A stretch of 64,000 bases of DNA, from NCBI GenBank assembly GCA_041739275.1, contig JBGSOF010000034.1, positions 31,473 to 95,472 of the forward strand. Reading direction: 5' to 3'. This document shows, one piece after another, positions 26,374 to 36,171 of the stretch (positions within the stretch are counted from its first letter, which is position 1; the number at the start of each line of letters is the position of its first letter). The stretch is from WGMI01 sp041739275. GTDB lineage: Bacteria > Bacteroidota > Bacteroidia > Flavobacteriales > Schleiferiaceae. A program made the position numbers and the translations under genes. The notes beneath the pieces are model-generated. The model had not been told where the DNA came from and did no database searches. It saw only the letters and a program-made list of their open reading frames with translations.

Positions 26374-27717
26374 ATGAGCGATTTCGAAAACCGATTTGAA
26401 CCGGCGCAAACCGAAACCTGGTGGCAGACCATCGATCGCGAACTCCGCGGCCAGCCGAGGTCGAGTATTATGGTCGACCTGGGCAGTGGCGCTCCTGAGC
26501 CCCCTTTTCACGCCTGGGACTTCCCCCGGCCCACCGAAGCGCTTTTCGAAGCCCGGTATTGGGGTGTCGGCGCGCAGATTTTCGGAGAATCAGACCAACT
26601 CAACGCCCTTTGTCTCAAGGCACTCAATCGAGGCGCAGACCACTTGTTGCTCTGTTTGACGCCCGCAGATTCGCTGTCGAGAACCCTCGAAAATGTTCAA
26701 ATAGAACTGCTTCGCACCACCTTGATGGTCGAAGGCGACCCTCGCCCCATGGCCCGGCAATGGATCGAGCTCTGCGAATTCCGAGGGCTCCAGCCTCGAG
26801 AAGTTCGTGCGGCCATCAACTACGACCCCTTTGAAAACGAACTGCGCACGGGCGCGAAGATGTTCGACAGGAATACAGAAATTGAGATAGCAAAAACTCT
26901 GAGCTCCATCGCAGGCTTCGACCGCAGTCTTTCGGCGAACACGGCGTTTGCCGCTGAACGCGGAGCGACACCTGCCTATCAACTCGCACTGGCGCTGGCC
27001 TCTGCTCAAGAAACCATTCGACGGACCGATACTTTTGATCCCGGACGCTTCTGGTTTGGCTTTGCAGTTGGCCGCGATTATGTAATGGAAATTGCCAAAC
27101 TCCGCGCATTCAGGGCTTTATGGGCAAACTTCAACTCCGAACACCAAACGGAATTTCGGCCCGCCTACGTATACTGCGAAAGTGCCCTGCGTTACTGGAG
27201 TGCCACCGACCCTCACGGCAACCTTATTCGAAGCACAGTCCAGGCACTTTCGGCCATTCTGGGCGGAGCCGACGAAATTTCGGCACCGCAACACGGGCTT
27301 AAAGCAACTCCCGAAAGCGAAGATCACCTCGGGTTTCAAATCCTTCACTTGCTTCGATACGAATCTCAATTAAACCATTGCGGCGACATCTGTGCCGGTT
27401 CGTATACCCTAGAAGCCCTGACCGAACGCCTTGCAAACGAAGCCTGGGATGAGTTTTGCGCCATTGAACGCTCCGGGGGCATCGAAAAAGGCCTTGCCAA
27501 CGGCTCGATTTTAAATCGCATCGCCCGAGACGCCGAACGCGAAGAGAGAGACTTCGCAGAGGGAAAACAGCCCATCATCGGCTCGAATCTCTTTCCGTTT
27601 CTGAAAAAAGGCATCGATCGAGTCGATCTCAAGGACATTCTCAAAATGTATCCCTACCGTTTGGCTTGTGAATCTGAACGTTCAATTTTTGAACGTCTAA
27701 CGACTGAACCACAGTGA
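26374..27717 (+). CDS. mutA: Methylmalonyl-CoA mutase small subunit
   Basis: Non-catalytic partner of the B12-dependent mutase that interconverts methylmalonyl-CoA and succinyl-CoA. 447 residues: a TIM-barrel-like domain (PPFHAWDFPRPTEALFEARY, FDPGRFWFGFAVGRDYVMEI) without a C-terminal B12 domain; many small subunits retain a degenerate one, so this is a short form. It ends in a 4-base overlap with mutB (GTGA). A -7-like TATCTTTC at 26360-26367 lies just before the start. Confidence 0.92.
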   Translation: MSDFENRFEPAQTETWWQTIDRELRGQPRSSIMVDLGSGAPEPPFHAWDFPRPTEALFEARYWGVGAQIFGESDQLNALCLKALNRGADHLLLCLTPADSLSRTLENVQIELLRTTLMVEGDPRPMARQWIELCEFRGLQPREVRAAINYDPFENELRTGAKMFDRNTEIEIAKTLSSIAGFDRSLSANTAFAAERGATPAYQLALALASAQETIRRTDTFDPGRFWFGFAVGRDYVMEIAKLRAFRALWANFNSEHQTEFRPAYVYCESALRYWSATDPHGNLIRSTVQALSAILGGADEISAPQHGLKATPESEDHLGFQILHLLRYESQLNHCGDICAGSYTLEALTERLANEAWDEFCAIERSGGIEKGLANGSILNRIARDAEREERDFAEGKQPIIGSNLFPFLKKGIDRVDLKDILKMYPYRLACESERSIFERLTTEPQ

Positions 27718-29765
27718 AAAAGGCCTTCGACCAAGAAGCGTATATCCGCCGCAGAAAAGAGCAAACGGACCCTGAGCTACCCTCGGCTGCGGGCCTTCCC
27801 GACTACCGAAGAGGCCCGTACGCGAGCATGTACGCCATCAGGCCTTGGACCATCCGTCAATACGCCGGTTTTTCGACGGCTGAAGAAAGCAATGCATTCT
27901 ATAGGAGGAATTTAGCGGCCGGACAAAAAGGCCTTTCCGTCGCTTTCGACCTCGCCACCCACAGGGGCTACGATTCCGACCATCCGCGCGTCAAAGGCGA
28001 CGTGGGCAAAGCAGGAGTGGCCATCGACTCGGTAGAAGACATGAAGCGGCTTTTCGACGGAATTCCGCTGGGAGAAATGTCGGTTTCCATGACCATGAAC
28101 GGAGCCGTATTGCCGATTATGGCCTTCTACATCGCCGCGGCCCGCGAACAAGGGGTGGATGAAGCGAGCCTGAGCGGAACGATTCAAAACGATATCCTCA
28201 AGGAGTTTATGGTGCGCAACACCTATATCTACCCCCCCTTGGAATCGATGCGGATTGTTGCGGACATCTTTCGATATACGAGCGCTAAAATGCCGAGGTT
28301 CAACTCGATATCCATTAGCGGCTACCATATGCAAGAAGCGGGCGCCACGCTCGAAATCGAACTGGCGTATACCCTGGCCGACGGGCTTGAGTATTTGAGA
28401 ACAGGCTTGGCCGCAGGGCTGCCGATTGACGACTTCGCACCGCGACTTTCTTTTTTTTGGGCTGTGGGGATGGATCACTTCCGCGAAATCGCCAAAATGC
28501 GCGCAGCGCGGACACTCTGGGCCGAGATGGTCGCAAAACTGGGCGCCAAAGACCCCAAGTCGATGGCGCTCAGAACTCATTGTCAGACCTCCGGCTGGAG
28601 TTTGACCGAACAAGACCCCTACGTAAACATCGGGCGGACCTGTATCGAAGCCTTGGCAGCCGTCTTGGGCGGAACACAAAGCCTGCATACCAATGCCCTC
28701 GACGAAGCCATTGCCCTGCCCACCGATGCCTCCGCGCGCATTGCACGGAATACCCAACTCTTTTTACAGCGCGAAAGCGGCATTTGCCGCTGGATCGATC
28801 CTATGGGCGGAAGCATTGAAATCGAGAGACTTACAAACGAAATTGCCGCCTCGGCGCGCACCTTAATCGATGAAGTGGAGTCGCTGGGAGGCATGACCCT
28901 CGCCATCGCGGCAGGCATCCCAAAATTGAGGATCGAAGAAGCCGCAGCCAGACGGCAAGCGCGCATCGACAGCGGAAGAGACCGAATTGTCGGGGTCAAT
29001 ATTTTCGAAGGACAGGGGTCTTCAGACATGGACACGCTCGAAGTAGACAATCGCTCGGTGCGCGAGCAGCAAATTGCGCGACTCCTTGAACTCAAGTCTG
29101 GTCGAGACCCCGAAAGACACCGCAGCGCACTTGAATCACTGGCCAAAGTCGCTGAAACCGGAAGCGGAAATCTGCTCGAAGCCGCAGTCGAAGCGGCACT
29201 TTCGCGGGCAAGCCTCGGAGAGATCAGCGATGTGCTCGAAAAGCAGTTTGGTCGATACAAAGCAGAAATTCGTTCGGTGAGCGGGGTTTATGCCCTCGAA
29301 AGCAGAGAAGACCCCGAGTTTGAACGCGCGCGCCTGGCGGTGCGGCAATTTGCTGAGCGCGAAGGCCGTCAACCGAGAATTTTGGTCGTTAAAATGGGGC
29401 AAGACGGGCACGACCGAGGCGCCAAAGTGGTCGGGAGCAGCTTTGCGGATCTCGGCTTCGACGTAGACCTCGGGGCTTTGTTTCAAACCCCTGAAGAAGC
29501 CGCCAAACAAGCTGTGGAAAACGATGTGCATTGCGTGGGCGTATCCAGCTTGGCCGCAGGACACAAGACTTTGGTTCCCGAACTCATCGATGCACTCAAG
29601 GCCATGGGCCGAGCCGACATCGAAGTGGTGGTCGGGGGGGTGATCCCAAAAAAGGATTACGAATTTTTGAAGGAGGCCGGTGTGCTCAGCGTCTTCGGTC
29701 CCGGCACTCGAATCCCCGCCGCCGCAGTCGAGATCCTGGAACGTTTGGAAATGGGCCATGCGTGA
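27714..29765 (+). CDS. mutB: Methylmalonyl-CoA mutase large (catalytic) subunit
   Basis: Adenosylcobalamin enzyme of propionate and branched-chain amino acid metabolism. 683 residues, GTG start overlapping the mutA stop. The N-terminal TIM barrel carries the substrate-binding RGPYASMYAIRPWTIRQYAG and GLSVAFDLATHRGYDSDHPR. A linker follows, then the C-terminal B12-binding domain with DGHDRG at about 564-569 (the histidine is the lower cobalt ligand), GVSSLAAGHKTL and EVVVGGVIP. It overlaps meaB by 8 bases. Confidence 0.96.
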   Translation: MKKAFDQEAYIRRRKEQTDPELPSAAGLPDYRRGPYASMYAIRPWTIRQYAGFSTAEESNAFYRRNLAAGQKGLSVAFDLATHRGYDSDHPRVKGDVGKAGVAIDSVEDMKRLFDGIPLGEMSVSMTMNGAVLPIMAFYIAAAREQGVDEASLSGTIQNDILKEFMVRNTYIYPPLESMRIVADIFRYTSAKMPRFNSISISGYHMQEAGATLEIELAYTLADGLEYLRTGLAAGLPIDDFAPRLSFFWAVGMDHFREIAKMRAARTLWAEMVAKLGAKDPKSMALRTHCQTSGWSLTEQDPYVNIGRTCIEALAAVLGGTQSLHTNALDEAIALPTDASARIARNTQLFLQRESGICRWIDPMGGSIEIERLTNEIAASARTLIDEVESLGGMTLAIAAGIPKLRIEEAAARRQARIDSGRDRIVGVNIFEGQGSSDMDTLEVDNRSVREQQIARLLELKSGRDPERHRSALESLAKVAETGSGNLLEAAVEAALSRASLGEISDVLEKQFGRYKAEIRSVSGVYALESREDPEFERARLAVRQFAEREGRQPRILVVKMGQDGHDRGAKVVGSSFADLGFDVDLGALFQTPEEAAKQAVENDVHCVGVSSLAAGHKTLVPELIDALKAMGRADIEVVVGGVIPKKDYEFLKEAGVLSVFGPGTRIPAAAVEILERLEMGHA

Positions 29766-30774
29766 GTCGCTCTCGCCGAGCGAATTGGCCAAGGGGGTTC
29801 TCGAGGGCGACCGATCGGCTTTAGGGCGATCTATCTCTTTGGTCGAGAGCCGCTTGGAAGCTCACCGCTCCTTGGCCATCGATCTTTTGGACCTCTTACC
29901 CCCTTCCGAGCTTCGCACCCTTCGCATTGGGGTGACCGGTGCCCCCGGTGCGGGAAAGAGCAGTTTTATCGAACGCGTCGGCATCGAATTGTGCCGAGAG
30001 CGCGGAGAAAAAGTAGCGGTTTTGGCCGTTGACCCCTCCTCGCCCGAAAGCGGAGGCAGCATCCTCGGAGACAAGACGCGTATGGAAGAACTCAGCCGAG
30101 AGCCTCGGGCGTTTATCCGCCCCAGCCCTTCGAGCGGATCTTTGGGGGGAATCGCAAGGCGAACGGCCGAAGCCATCAGGCTGTGCGAAGCTGCGGGCTA
30201 CCGTTATATTTTTATCGAAACCGTCGGGGTTGGGCAGAGCGAATTCAAAGTGCGCGAGCTCTGCGACATCGTCACCCTTTTGCTCGTCACAGGCTCAGGC
30301 GATCAACTACAAGCCCTGAAACGCGGAATTATGGAGACCGCGGACATCATCGCAATCAACAAAGCGGACGGTGAAAACAAGCGCGCCGCCCGCATCCTCG
30401 CCCTCGAGGTGGCCCAGGCCATACGCATCACCGAAGCGCGTTCGGACTTCATCAAAGTGATGACAGTCAGTTCTTTACCTCAAAAAGATTCAGAGCCTTC
30501 CCCGATCTCGGAATACCTTGAAACACTTCATTCGCTTTGGAACCGAAGCCTGGCCGACGGTCGTTTCGAGCAAAAGAGAAAAGCTCAAGTTCAAGAGCGG
30601 ATTATCGAAGAAGCCTGCGAACAAATGGCGGAAGAATTCGAGCGTTGGGTCCGTTCGTCAGCCCAAGGAGTCACTGAACTCGGGTCGCTGCGCGAGCGCC
30701 AAAAACAGATCGAACATTGGAAAAGAGAATTCAGACGCGAAGCGGGCCCAAGCAGTGAGACGTCCGGGGATTAG
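29758..30774 (+). CDS. meaB: Methylmalonyl-CoA mutase-associated GTPase MeaB
   Basis: G3E-family chaperone that loads and protects the B12 cofactor of the mutase. 338 residues from ATG 29758, inside the end of mutB. Walker A: GVTGAPGAGKSSF (G1), followed by DPSSPESGGSILGDKTRM, FIRPSPSSGSLGGIAR, FIETVGVGQSE (G3 region) and INKADGEN (G4, NKxD). All sites are intact. The three-gene operon mutA-mutB-meaB is complete; the epimerase gene is not in the window. It ends 1-4 bases into the convergent gene at 30771. Confidence 0.95.
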   Translation: MRESLSPSELAKGVLEGDRSALGRSISLVESRLEAHRSLAIDLLDLLPPSELRTLRIGVTGAPGAGKSSFIERVGIELCRERGEKVAVLAVDPSSPESGGSILGDKTRMEELSREPRAFIRPSPSSGSLGGIARRTAEAIRLCEAAGYRYIFIETVGVGQSEFKVRELCDIVTLLLVTGSGDQLQALKRGIMETADIIAINKADGENKRAARILALEVAQAIRITEARSDFIKVMTVSSLPQKDSEPSPISEYLETLHSLWNRSLADGRFEQKRKAQVQERIIEEACEQMAEEFERWVRSSAQGVTELGSLRERQKQIEHWKREFRREAGPSSETSGD

Positions 30775-31292
30775 AGCTCGCCTCGGAGTTCGTTTTTAAG
30801 AAAGGCAATCGCGCGCTTGGTCGGAAAGTCTTCTGAGCTCATGGTGTACTCCAAAATGCGCTTGCTCAATTCGATGCCTTTAGATGTCGGATCGATTTCA
30901 GACGAAATTTTATTGATAATTCCCACCATCGACGCTTTGGCCTGAACCACGCGAAGCCAAGCCTCGTCGCTCAAATAGACTTGCTGAGACAAATTGTGTT
31001 CAAATTCGTCGCGAATCGACTTTTGCAAAAGCGCCTGATAGTCTCTCAGACCCAGTTGCCCCGCGGGGATTCGAACCAGTAAACTATTCGGGCTAATGCG
31101 TTCCAAGAACAACACCATGCGCTCGTAGGCCGCCATTCGCAAAGGCAGACTGCTCTTTTGCGTTTCGCGCCTGAGTTGGTACTTGCGCTGTTTTTCTTCG
31201 TTGTCGAAGTAATTGCTCAACATCAAATACGTTACAAACACGACCAATATGGCGGGAAGAGCGTATTTTACTATTTCGAAGAAGATGTTCAT
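30771..31292 (-). CDS. Membrane-anchored Bacteroidota protein (DUF7935-like)
   Basis: 173 residues from ATG 31292. N-terminal transmembrane helix IVKYALPAILVVFVTYLMLS, then a helical cytosolic part: SLPLRMAAYERMVLFLERIS, SPNSLLVRIPAGQ and RDEFEHNLSQQVYLSD. It resembles a protein common in Bacteroidota with no assigned role (from memory, DUF7935). It is divergent from the aminotransferase gene and ends overlapping meaB by 4 bases. Confidence 0.72.
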   Translation of the reverse strand: MNIFFEIVKYALPAILVVFVTYLMLSNYFDNEEKQRKYQLRRETQKSSLPLRMAAYERMVLFLERISPNSLLVRIPAGQLGLRDYQALLQKSIRDEFEHNLSQQVYLSDEAWLRVVQAKASMVGIINKISSEIDPTSKGIELSKRILEYTMSSEDFPTKRAIAFLKNELRGEL

Positions 31293-31385
31293 TGTGGAGA
31301 TTCGCCGTGGCGGGGGCGCAAATATCGCAAAAACGAAGTGGCTTGCCCGCCTGAGCTTGTGCGGCCAACAAAATAAGGCAAGGGT

Positions 31386-31393
31386 TAGCTTTG
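31386..31393 (+). promoter_or_regulatory. Candidate -7 box of the aminotransferase operon
   Basis: TAGCTTTG fits TAnnTTTG and lies 28 bases before the ATG at 31422, giving a ~20-base leader. No good -33 box is seen. Confidence 0.4.
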
Positions 31394-31421
31394 CTCGCCG
31401 CCTGGGCCAAATCGAAATTAC

Positions 31422-32615
31422 ATGAAGCACGTTTCTCGCCGTTTGCAGTCGATGGATGAATCTCAGACGATTGCCATGGCGCGCAAGAGCCGCGAACTGA
31501 TGGAACAAGGGGTCGATGTGATCAGCCTCGCCTTGGGCGAACCCGATTTCGACACGCCCGATTTTATCAAGGAAGCCGGTATCGAGGCGATTCGACAGAA
31601 CTTTTCGCGATACCCGCCGATTGCAGGCTACGGAGAGCTCCGAGAGGCCATCGCCCGAAAATTCAAGCGCGACAACGGCCTCGATTATTCGGCTTCGCAG
31701 ATCGTGGTTTCAACCGGAGCAAAACAGAGCATCATCAATGCCGTTTTGGCGGTCGTGAACCCCGAAGACGAGGTTGTTCTTCCCACTCCTTATTGGGTGT
31801 CGTACAAGGAAATGGTGAAGTTGGCTGAAGCCGAGGCTGTTTTTGTCGATGCACACGCCGATCGCGGGTATCGCTTTGATGCGGAAGGGCTCGCTCGGGC
31901 TCTCAGCCCTAAAAGTCGCTTGCTGATCTTCAGCAATCCGTGCAACCCCAGCGGGGCTGTTTATTCGAAAGAGGAACTCGAGAAGATTGCCGAAGTGGTC
32001 GCTTCACATCCTAATCTACTGGTAATCAGCGACGAGATTTACGAGCTCATCCGCTTCGACGGTGCGCACACCTCCTTTGCCACCCTGCCGGCCATGTACG
32101 AACGCACCATCACCGTCAACGGTCTCTCAAAGGGTTTTGCCATGACGGGCTGGCGTTTGGGATATCTCGGTGCGCCCCAGTGGATTGCCTCGGCCTGCGA
32201 CAAAATTCAGGGGCAGTTCACTTCGGCGGCCTGTTCCATTGCGCAAAGAGCAGCCATTGCTGCCGTAGAAGCCGACCCATCGAAGGTGGCATACATGGTC
32301 GAGGCCTTTGATCGCAGAAGAAAGCTCGTCATGGAACTCTTGGCCGACATCCCCGGGTTTAAAGCGCAAATGCCGGGTGGTGCGTTCTATTTTTTTCCGA
32401 ACATTGAGTTCTGGCTCGGAAAAAAGATTGGAGAAAAGCACATTGAGCGTTCAGAAGACTTGTGCGCATATTTGCTCGAAACCGCGCACGTGGGCTTGGT
32501 TCCGGGCGATGCTTTCGGCACCCCCCATGCGATTCGCATTTCGTACGCCACATCTGAAGACCGCTTAAAAACGGCCTTCGAACGAATTCGAAACGCGCTT
32601 TTGCCCTATGCATGA
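31422..32615 (+). CDS. Class I aminotransferase (aspartate aminotransferase type)
   Basis: PLP-dependent enzyme that most likely swaps the amino group between aspartate and glutamate. 397 residues. Fold-type I marks: SLALGEPDFDTPDFI at the N-terminus, YPPIAGYGELREAIA, FSNPCNPSGAVYS, ISDEIYELIRFDG and the lysine segment TVNGLSKGFAMTGWRLGYLG, whose Lys forms the Schiff base. The C-terminal RISYATSED carries the substrate-carboxylate arginine. It heads an operon with the DUF4254, GT9 and Trk genes, 20 bases from the next start. Aromatic or glutamine substrates cannot be excluded. Confidence 0.9.
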   Translation: MKHVSRRLQSMDESQTIAMARKSRELMEQGVDVISLALGEPDFDTPDFIKEAGIEAIRQNFSRYPPIAGYGELREAIARKFKRDNGLDYSASQIVVSTGAKQSIINAVLAVVNPEDEVVLPTPYWVSYKEMVKLAEAEAVFVDAHADRGYRFDAEGLARALSPKSRLLIFSNPCNPSGAVYSKEELEKIAEVVASHPNLLVISDEIYELIRFDGAHTSFATLPAMYERTITVNGLSKGFAMTGWRLGYLGAPQWIASACDKIQGQFTSAACSIAQRAAIAAVEADPSKVAYMVEAFDRRRKLVMELLADIPGFKAQMPGGAFYFFPNIEFWLGKKIGEKHIERSEDLCAYLLETAHVGLVPGDAFGTPHAIRISYATSEDRLKTAFERIRNALLPYA

Positions 32616-32635
32616 GCCCCTAAATAATCGGCTTT

Positions 32636-33274
32636 ATGACTTCTGAAAACGACGCTCAAATTTTGGATCCCTTGAGTTGGAATCCACTGTTCGACAGATG
32701 CATCGCTCTGTATCACAGACTGGATTCGATCGATCAAGAAATGCCCGATTCGGGTTTGCGCGATTTTGAAGCGCTCTTGTTCGAAAAGTGTTGGGTCGAC
32801 TGTGTGCAATGGCATTTAGAGGACGAGATCAGGAGGCCCGAAATTGAAGCTGCCTCAGGCATGGAATTCAAGCGAAGAATCGACCGTTCGAACCAGAAGC
32901 GCACCGATTTGGTCGAACAAATCGACGACCGGATGATTTCGATTTTGGCCTCGGAGCAAGCGCACTCATCCACAGCCCCATTGAACACCGAAAGTCCCGG
33001 CTGGGCCTTAGATCGCCTTTCGATTCTGGCGCTCAAGATTTATCACATGAGCGAGGAAAGCATTCGTCCGAGCGCGAGCACCGAACACCGTGAGCGCTGT
33101 GCGGCCAAACTCGAAGTTCTTCTGGAACAGAGAAGAGACCTCACCCGGGCGCTCAAAGATTTACTCGAAGAAGTTCGAGACGGAAAAAGACGGGTAAAGA
33201 CTTACAGGCAAATGAAGATGTACAACGACCCTCGACTCAACCCGGCGCTCTACGGAGGCTCAGCCGGAGAATGA
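32636..33274 (+). CDS. DUF4254 domain protein
   Basis: 212 residues, all helical, no signal peptide. Segments such as DRCIALYHRLDSID, EKCWVDCVQWHLEDEIRRPE and RRIDRSNQKRTDLVEQIDD match the DUF4254 family, which in Bacteroidota is nearly always beside a family 9 glycosyltransferase. Its last four bases overlap that gene here (ATGA). The role is unknown; the context suggests surface polysaccharide or lipopolysaccharide core assembly. Confidence 0.8.
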   Translation: MTSENDAQILDPLSWNPLFDRCIALYHRLDSIDQEMPDSGLRDFEALLFEKCWVDCVQWHLEDEIRRPEIEAASGMEFKRRIDRSNQKRTDLVEQIDDRMISILASEQAHSSTAPLNTESPGWALDRLSILALKIYHMSEESIRPSASTEHRERCAAKLEVLLEQRRDLTRALKDLLEEVRDGKRRVKTYRQMKMYNDPRLNPALYGGSAGE

Positions 33275-34311
33275 AGGCATTGGTCTTGAGGTTTTCGGCT
33301 TTGGGCGATGTTGCGCTTCTCCGCCCCGTCTTGGAATCAGTGCTTGCTCAAAACGCTGATTTAGAATTGGTTCTCTGTACGCGCAAGCCCTATTTTGAAC
33401 TTTTCGCAGGCTTGGAGAGGCTGGAGTTTTATGAATTTTCTCCCGACAAACACCGCGGGCTCACGGGGCTTTCTCGGCTGTCGAAGGAACTCTCTGCACT
33501 CGGAATAGAGCGCGTTTTGGATCTCCACGGCGTACTTCGCACTCAGGTTCTTTGTTTCTTCTTTCGAGTAAAGGGGTTGCCTTGTTTTTCGATCGACAAG
33601 CAACGCGCGCTCCGCAGGGAGTTCTTGAAATCGGGTCGCGGAAAACGCCCGAAGTTGAAACATGCCACCGAGCGATACGCAGACGTTTTTCGCAAAGCCG
33701 GTTATGTCTATCGAACCGAAAGCCCCGAAGTCGCCGGCAAATCTTTTCCACGCCAAGGCCCCATCGGTTTTGCCCCTTTCGCATCGACGCCCGAAAAGAC
33801 TTGGATGGAAGATTATTCTGTTGCCTTGACCCAAAAATTACTCGAGTTGGGCTATCGAATGGCAATCTTTGGTTCTCCCGACGAATTAAACCGATTCCGA
33901 AGTCGAATGCCCGAACATGAAGCCCTCGAATTTAGCGAACCCGGAAAAGGGCTGCGGGCCGAGATACAGTCTATGAAACGACTCCGGGGCATGATCGCCA
34001 TGGATTCCGCCAATCTTCACCTTGCCGCGCTCCAAGGCCTGCCCACCCTTTCTATTTGGGGGAGCACCCAACCCGATGCGGGGTTTGCCCCTGTGGGTCA
34101 GGGACATCGATATATTCAGATCGAAGAAAGCCAGCTGAGCTGCAGACCTTGTTCGATTTTCGGAAATAAGCCCTGCGCTCGCAAAGACCGGGCGTGCTTG
34201 CTTTGGATCAAACCCGAACAAGTGGCCGCAGAAGTCGTTGATCTTTGGCCCTTAAACCGAGTCCTTTCGACCGAAGCCCGGCTCGATTCTTCGCCGCAAA
34301 ACGAAATCTAA
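33271..34311 (+). CDS. Glycosyltransferase family 9 (heptosyltransferase-like)
   Basis: Likely adds a heptose or other sugar to lipopolysaccharide core at the inner face of the inner membrane. 346 residues. N-terminal LRFSALGDVALLRPVLESV is the family acceptor-side motif. The C-terminal half has GFAPFASTPEKTW and the donor-site DSANLHLAALQGLPTLSIWG followed by GSTQPDAGFAP. A Cys pattern late in the protein (CRPCSIFGNKPCARKDRACL) is also seen in some relatives. Translationally coupled to the DUF4254 gene. Confidence 0.9.
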   Translation: MKALVLRFSALGDVALLRPVLESVLAQNADLELVLCTRKPYFELFAGLERLEFYEFSPDKHRGLTGLSRLSKELSALGIERVLDLHGVLRTQVLCFFFRVKGLPCFSIDKQRALRREFLKSGRGKRPKLKHATERYADVFRKAGYVYRTESPEVAGKSFPRQGPIGFAPFASTPEKTWMEDYSVALTQKLLELGYRMAIFGSPDELNRFRSRMPEHEALEFSEPGKGLRAEIQSMKRLRGMIAMDSANLHLAALQGLPTLSIWGSTQPDAGFAPVGQGHRYIQIEESQLSCRPCSIFGNKPCARKDRACLLWIKPEQVAAEVVDLWPLNRVLSTEARLDSSPQNEI

Positions 34312-34322
34312 AAACGCGCAAA

Positions 34323-36140
34323 GTGCCCCGCCACCTGATTCATCGAATTCGCGAAGCGATCAATCTAAAGCTATACGACCATAAAGAGTTCGTAATCCGC
34401 ACTTTGCGAATTATGAGCCTCTTCGTGTCTCTGGCCGCCGTCGCCACGCTGATCATTTATTACGGGTTCAAACTCAACGCGGATCAATTGCTCTGGGTGG
34501 GTCGAACCATAAGAGCCAGCCTCGGATTTTTCCTTTTTAAGTATCTCGTCAAAATCTTCTACGATTTTCATCCCCTTCAGTTTATCCGATCGACATGGAT
34601 CGAAGCCGTTTTGATGTTCTTGATTGCCATAAACATTATCTCTGTATCTCTCTTTGATTTCAGGATTATTTTTTGGTTGGGCTCCGTGCTCGGAATCGAC
34701 GCGCTAGGCGATTTTTTCCTTCTGTTTATTCAGATTTACCTATTGATTATTGTCTTGATCGAGTCGGGAAAGGCGGGATCTTTTTTGCCTCATATCAAAC
34801 TGAGTCCCCCAAAGCTTTTGCTGGTATCCTTTGTCGTTTTGATCGGAGGTGGAGCCGCATTGCTCAGCTTGCCCGAAATGACGACTTCGGGTGTTTCAGC
34901 CTCTTTTTTGGACGCCTTATTTACTTCGATCAGTGCCAGTTGCGTCACGGGACTCGCCACGGTGGATGTCGCAAATTTTTTCAGCTTTAAAGGACATGTG
35001 GTTATTCTCTTACTCATACAACTCGGGGGCTTGAATATCGTCACCTTCGCCTCGCTCTTTTCGCTCTTTGCCAAAGGCGGAATGGGGATTCGGCACAACA
35101 GCATTTTGCAGGACAACTGGAGCGGCGACAGTATGAGCCAAACCGAACACTTGATTCGCCATCTGTTTGGTTTGACTATAATTATTGAGCTGGTCGGGGC
35201 GAGCATTCTCTATTTCAGCTGGGGTTCAGCCCCATTTTCAAGTCAAGGAGATCGGATTTTCCACTCGGTTTTTCATTCGATATCGGCCTTCAACAATGCG
35301 GGTTTTTCGCTCTACACAGCGGGATTGTCCGAACCCGTTCTTTCATCGCTATTTCCGCTTCACCTCTGCCTGGCGGTTCTCATTATTTTGGGATCAACCG
35401 GTTTTCCCGTTTTAGAAGATCTTTTAACCTTGCGAAAACTAAAAGAACGGATCTCAAAACCGTGGTTGCACTTAAAAGTGAACACGAAAATTTCTCTGTA
35501 TGCCACGGCGATTTTGCTGCTCTTCGGTACGATTCTCTTCTATCTGTTTGAATGGAATGGTACGCTCTCGGGAATGTCTACCGCTGAGCGGATCTCGCAT
35601 TCATTTTTTCAGTCGGTCACCACGAGAACCGCGGGTTTCAACACCGTTGACGTCGGTGCCCTCGCCACCCCAACCTTACTCATCTTCCTCATCCTTATGT
35701 TTATCGGAGCCTCTCCGGGGGGCACAGGCGGAGGAATCAAGACGACCACATTCGCACTCATCTTGCTTTCGGCCTGGGCGATTATACGAAATCGAGAAAG
35801 GTTGGAGATCTATCGTTCTACTTTGCCATTTGAATTATTGCACAAGGCGTTTTCAGTTTTTCTATTCTCGTTGAGCATCATTTTCATTTCATCGGTCGCT
35901 TTGAGCATCACTGAACCTAATATTCCGATTTTGTCCTTGGTCTTTGAAGAGGTCAGTGCCTATTGCACCGTAGGACTTTCTACGGGAATCACCTCCTCTC
36001 TGAGCCACTCGAGTCAATTTATCTTGATGGCCTCTATGTTTGTCGGAAGGGTCGGGACCTTGACTCTTGTCTTTGCACTCGGTTCGCCCAAGGTCAGCAA
36101 CGACTATAAATTCCCGAAAGCCAACGTCTTAGTGGGATAA
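34323..36140 (+). CDS. Trk/Ktr-type potassium channel subunit
   Basis: Inner-membrane potassium uptake protein of the TrkH/KtrB superfamily. 605 residues from GTG 34323; an earlier TTG (34245) would overlap the previous gene. The four pore loops are visible: SASCVTGLATVD, SISAFNNAGFS, SVTTRTAGFNTVD and VSAYCTVGLSTG. The GASPGGTGGGIKTTTF gate segment is present too. About 150 N-terminal residues form extra transmembrane helices before the canonical core, a long form. No TrkA/KtrA-type regulator lies beside it. Confidence 0.88.
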   Translation: MPRHLIHRIREAINLKLYDHKEFVIRTLRIMSLFVSLAAVATLIIYYGFKLNADQLLWVGRTIRASLGFFLFKYLVKIFYDFHPLQFIRSTWIEAVLMFLIAINIISVSLFDFRIIFWLGSVLGIDALGDFFLLFIQIYLLIIVLIESGKAGSFLPHIKLSPPKLLLVSFVVLIGGGAALLSLPEMTTSGVSASFLDALFTSISASCVTGLATVDVANFFSFKGHVVILLLIQLGGLNIVTFASLFSLFAKGGMGIRHNSILQDNWSGDSMSQTEHLIRHLFGLTIIIELVGASILYFSWGSAPFSSQGDRIFHSVFHSISAFNNAGFSLYTAGLSEPVLSSLFPLHLCLAVLIILGSTGFPVLEDLLTLRKLKERISKPWLHLKVNTKISLYATAILLLFGTILFYLFEWNGTLSGMSTAERISHSFFQSVTTRTAGFNTVDVGALATPTLLIFLILMFIGASPGGTGGGIKTTTFALILLSAWAIIRNRERLEIYRSTLPFELLHKAFSVFLFSLSIIFISSVALSITEPNIPILSLVFEEVSAYCTVGLSTGITSSLSHSSQFILMASMFVGRVGTLTLVFALGSPKVSNDYKFPKANVLVG

Positions 36141-36171
36141 ATACTTCGACGAATCCCTCCTTGGCCTCTTC

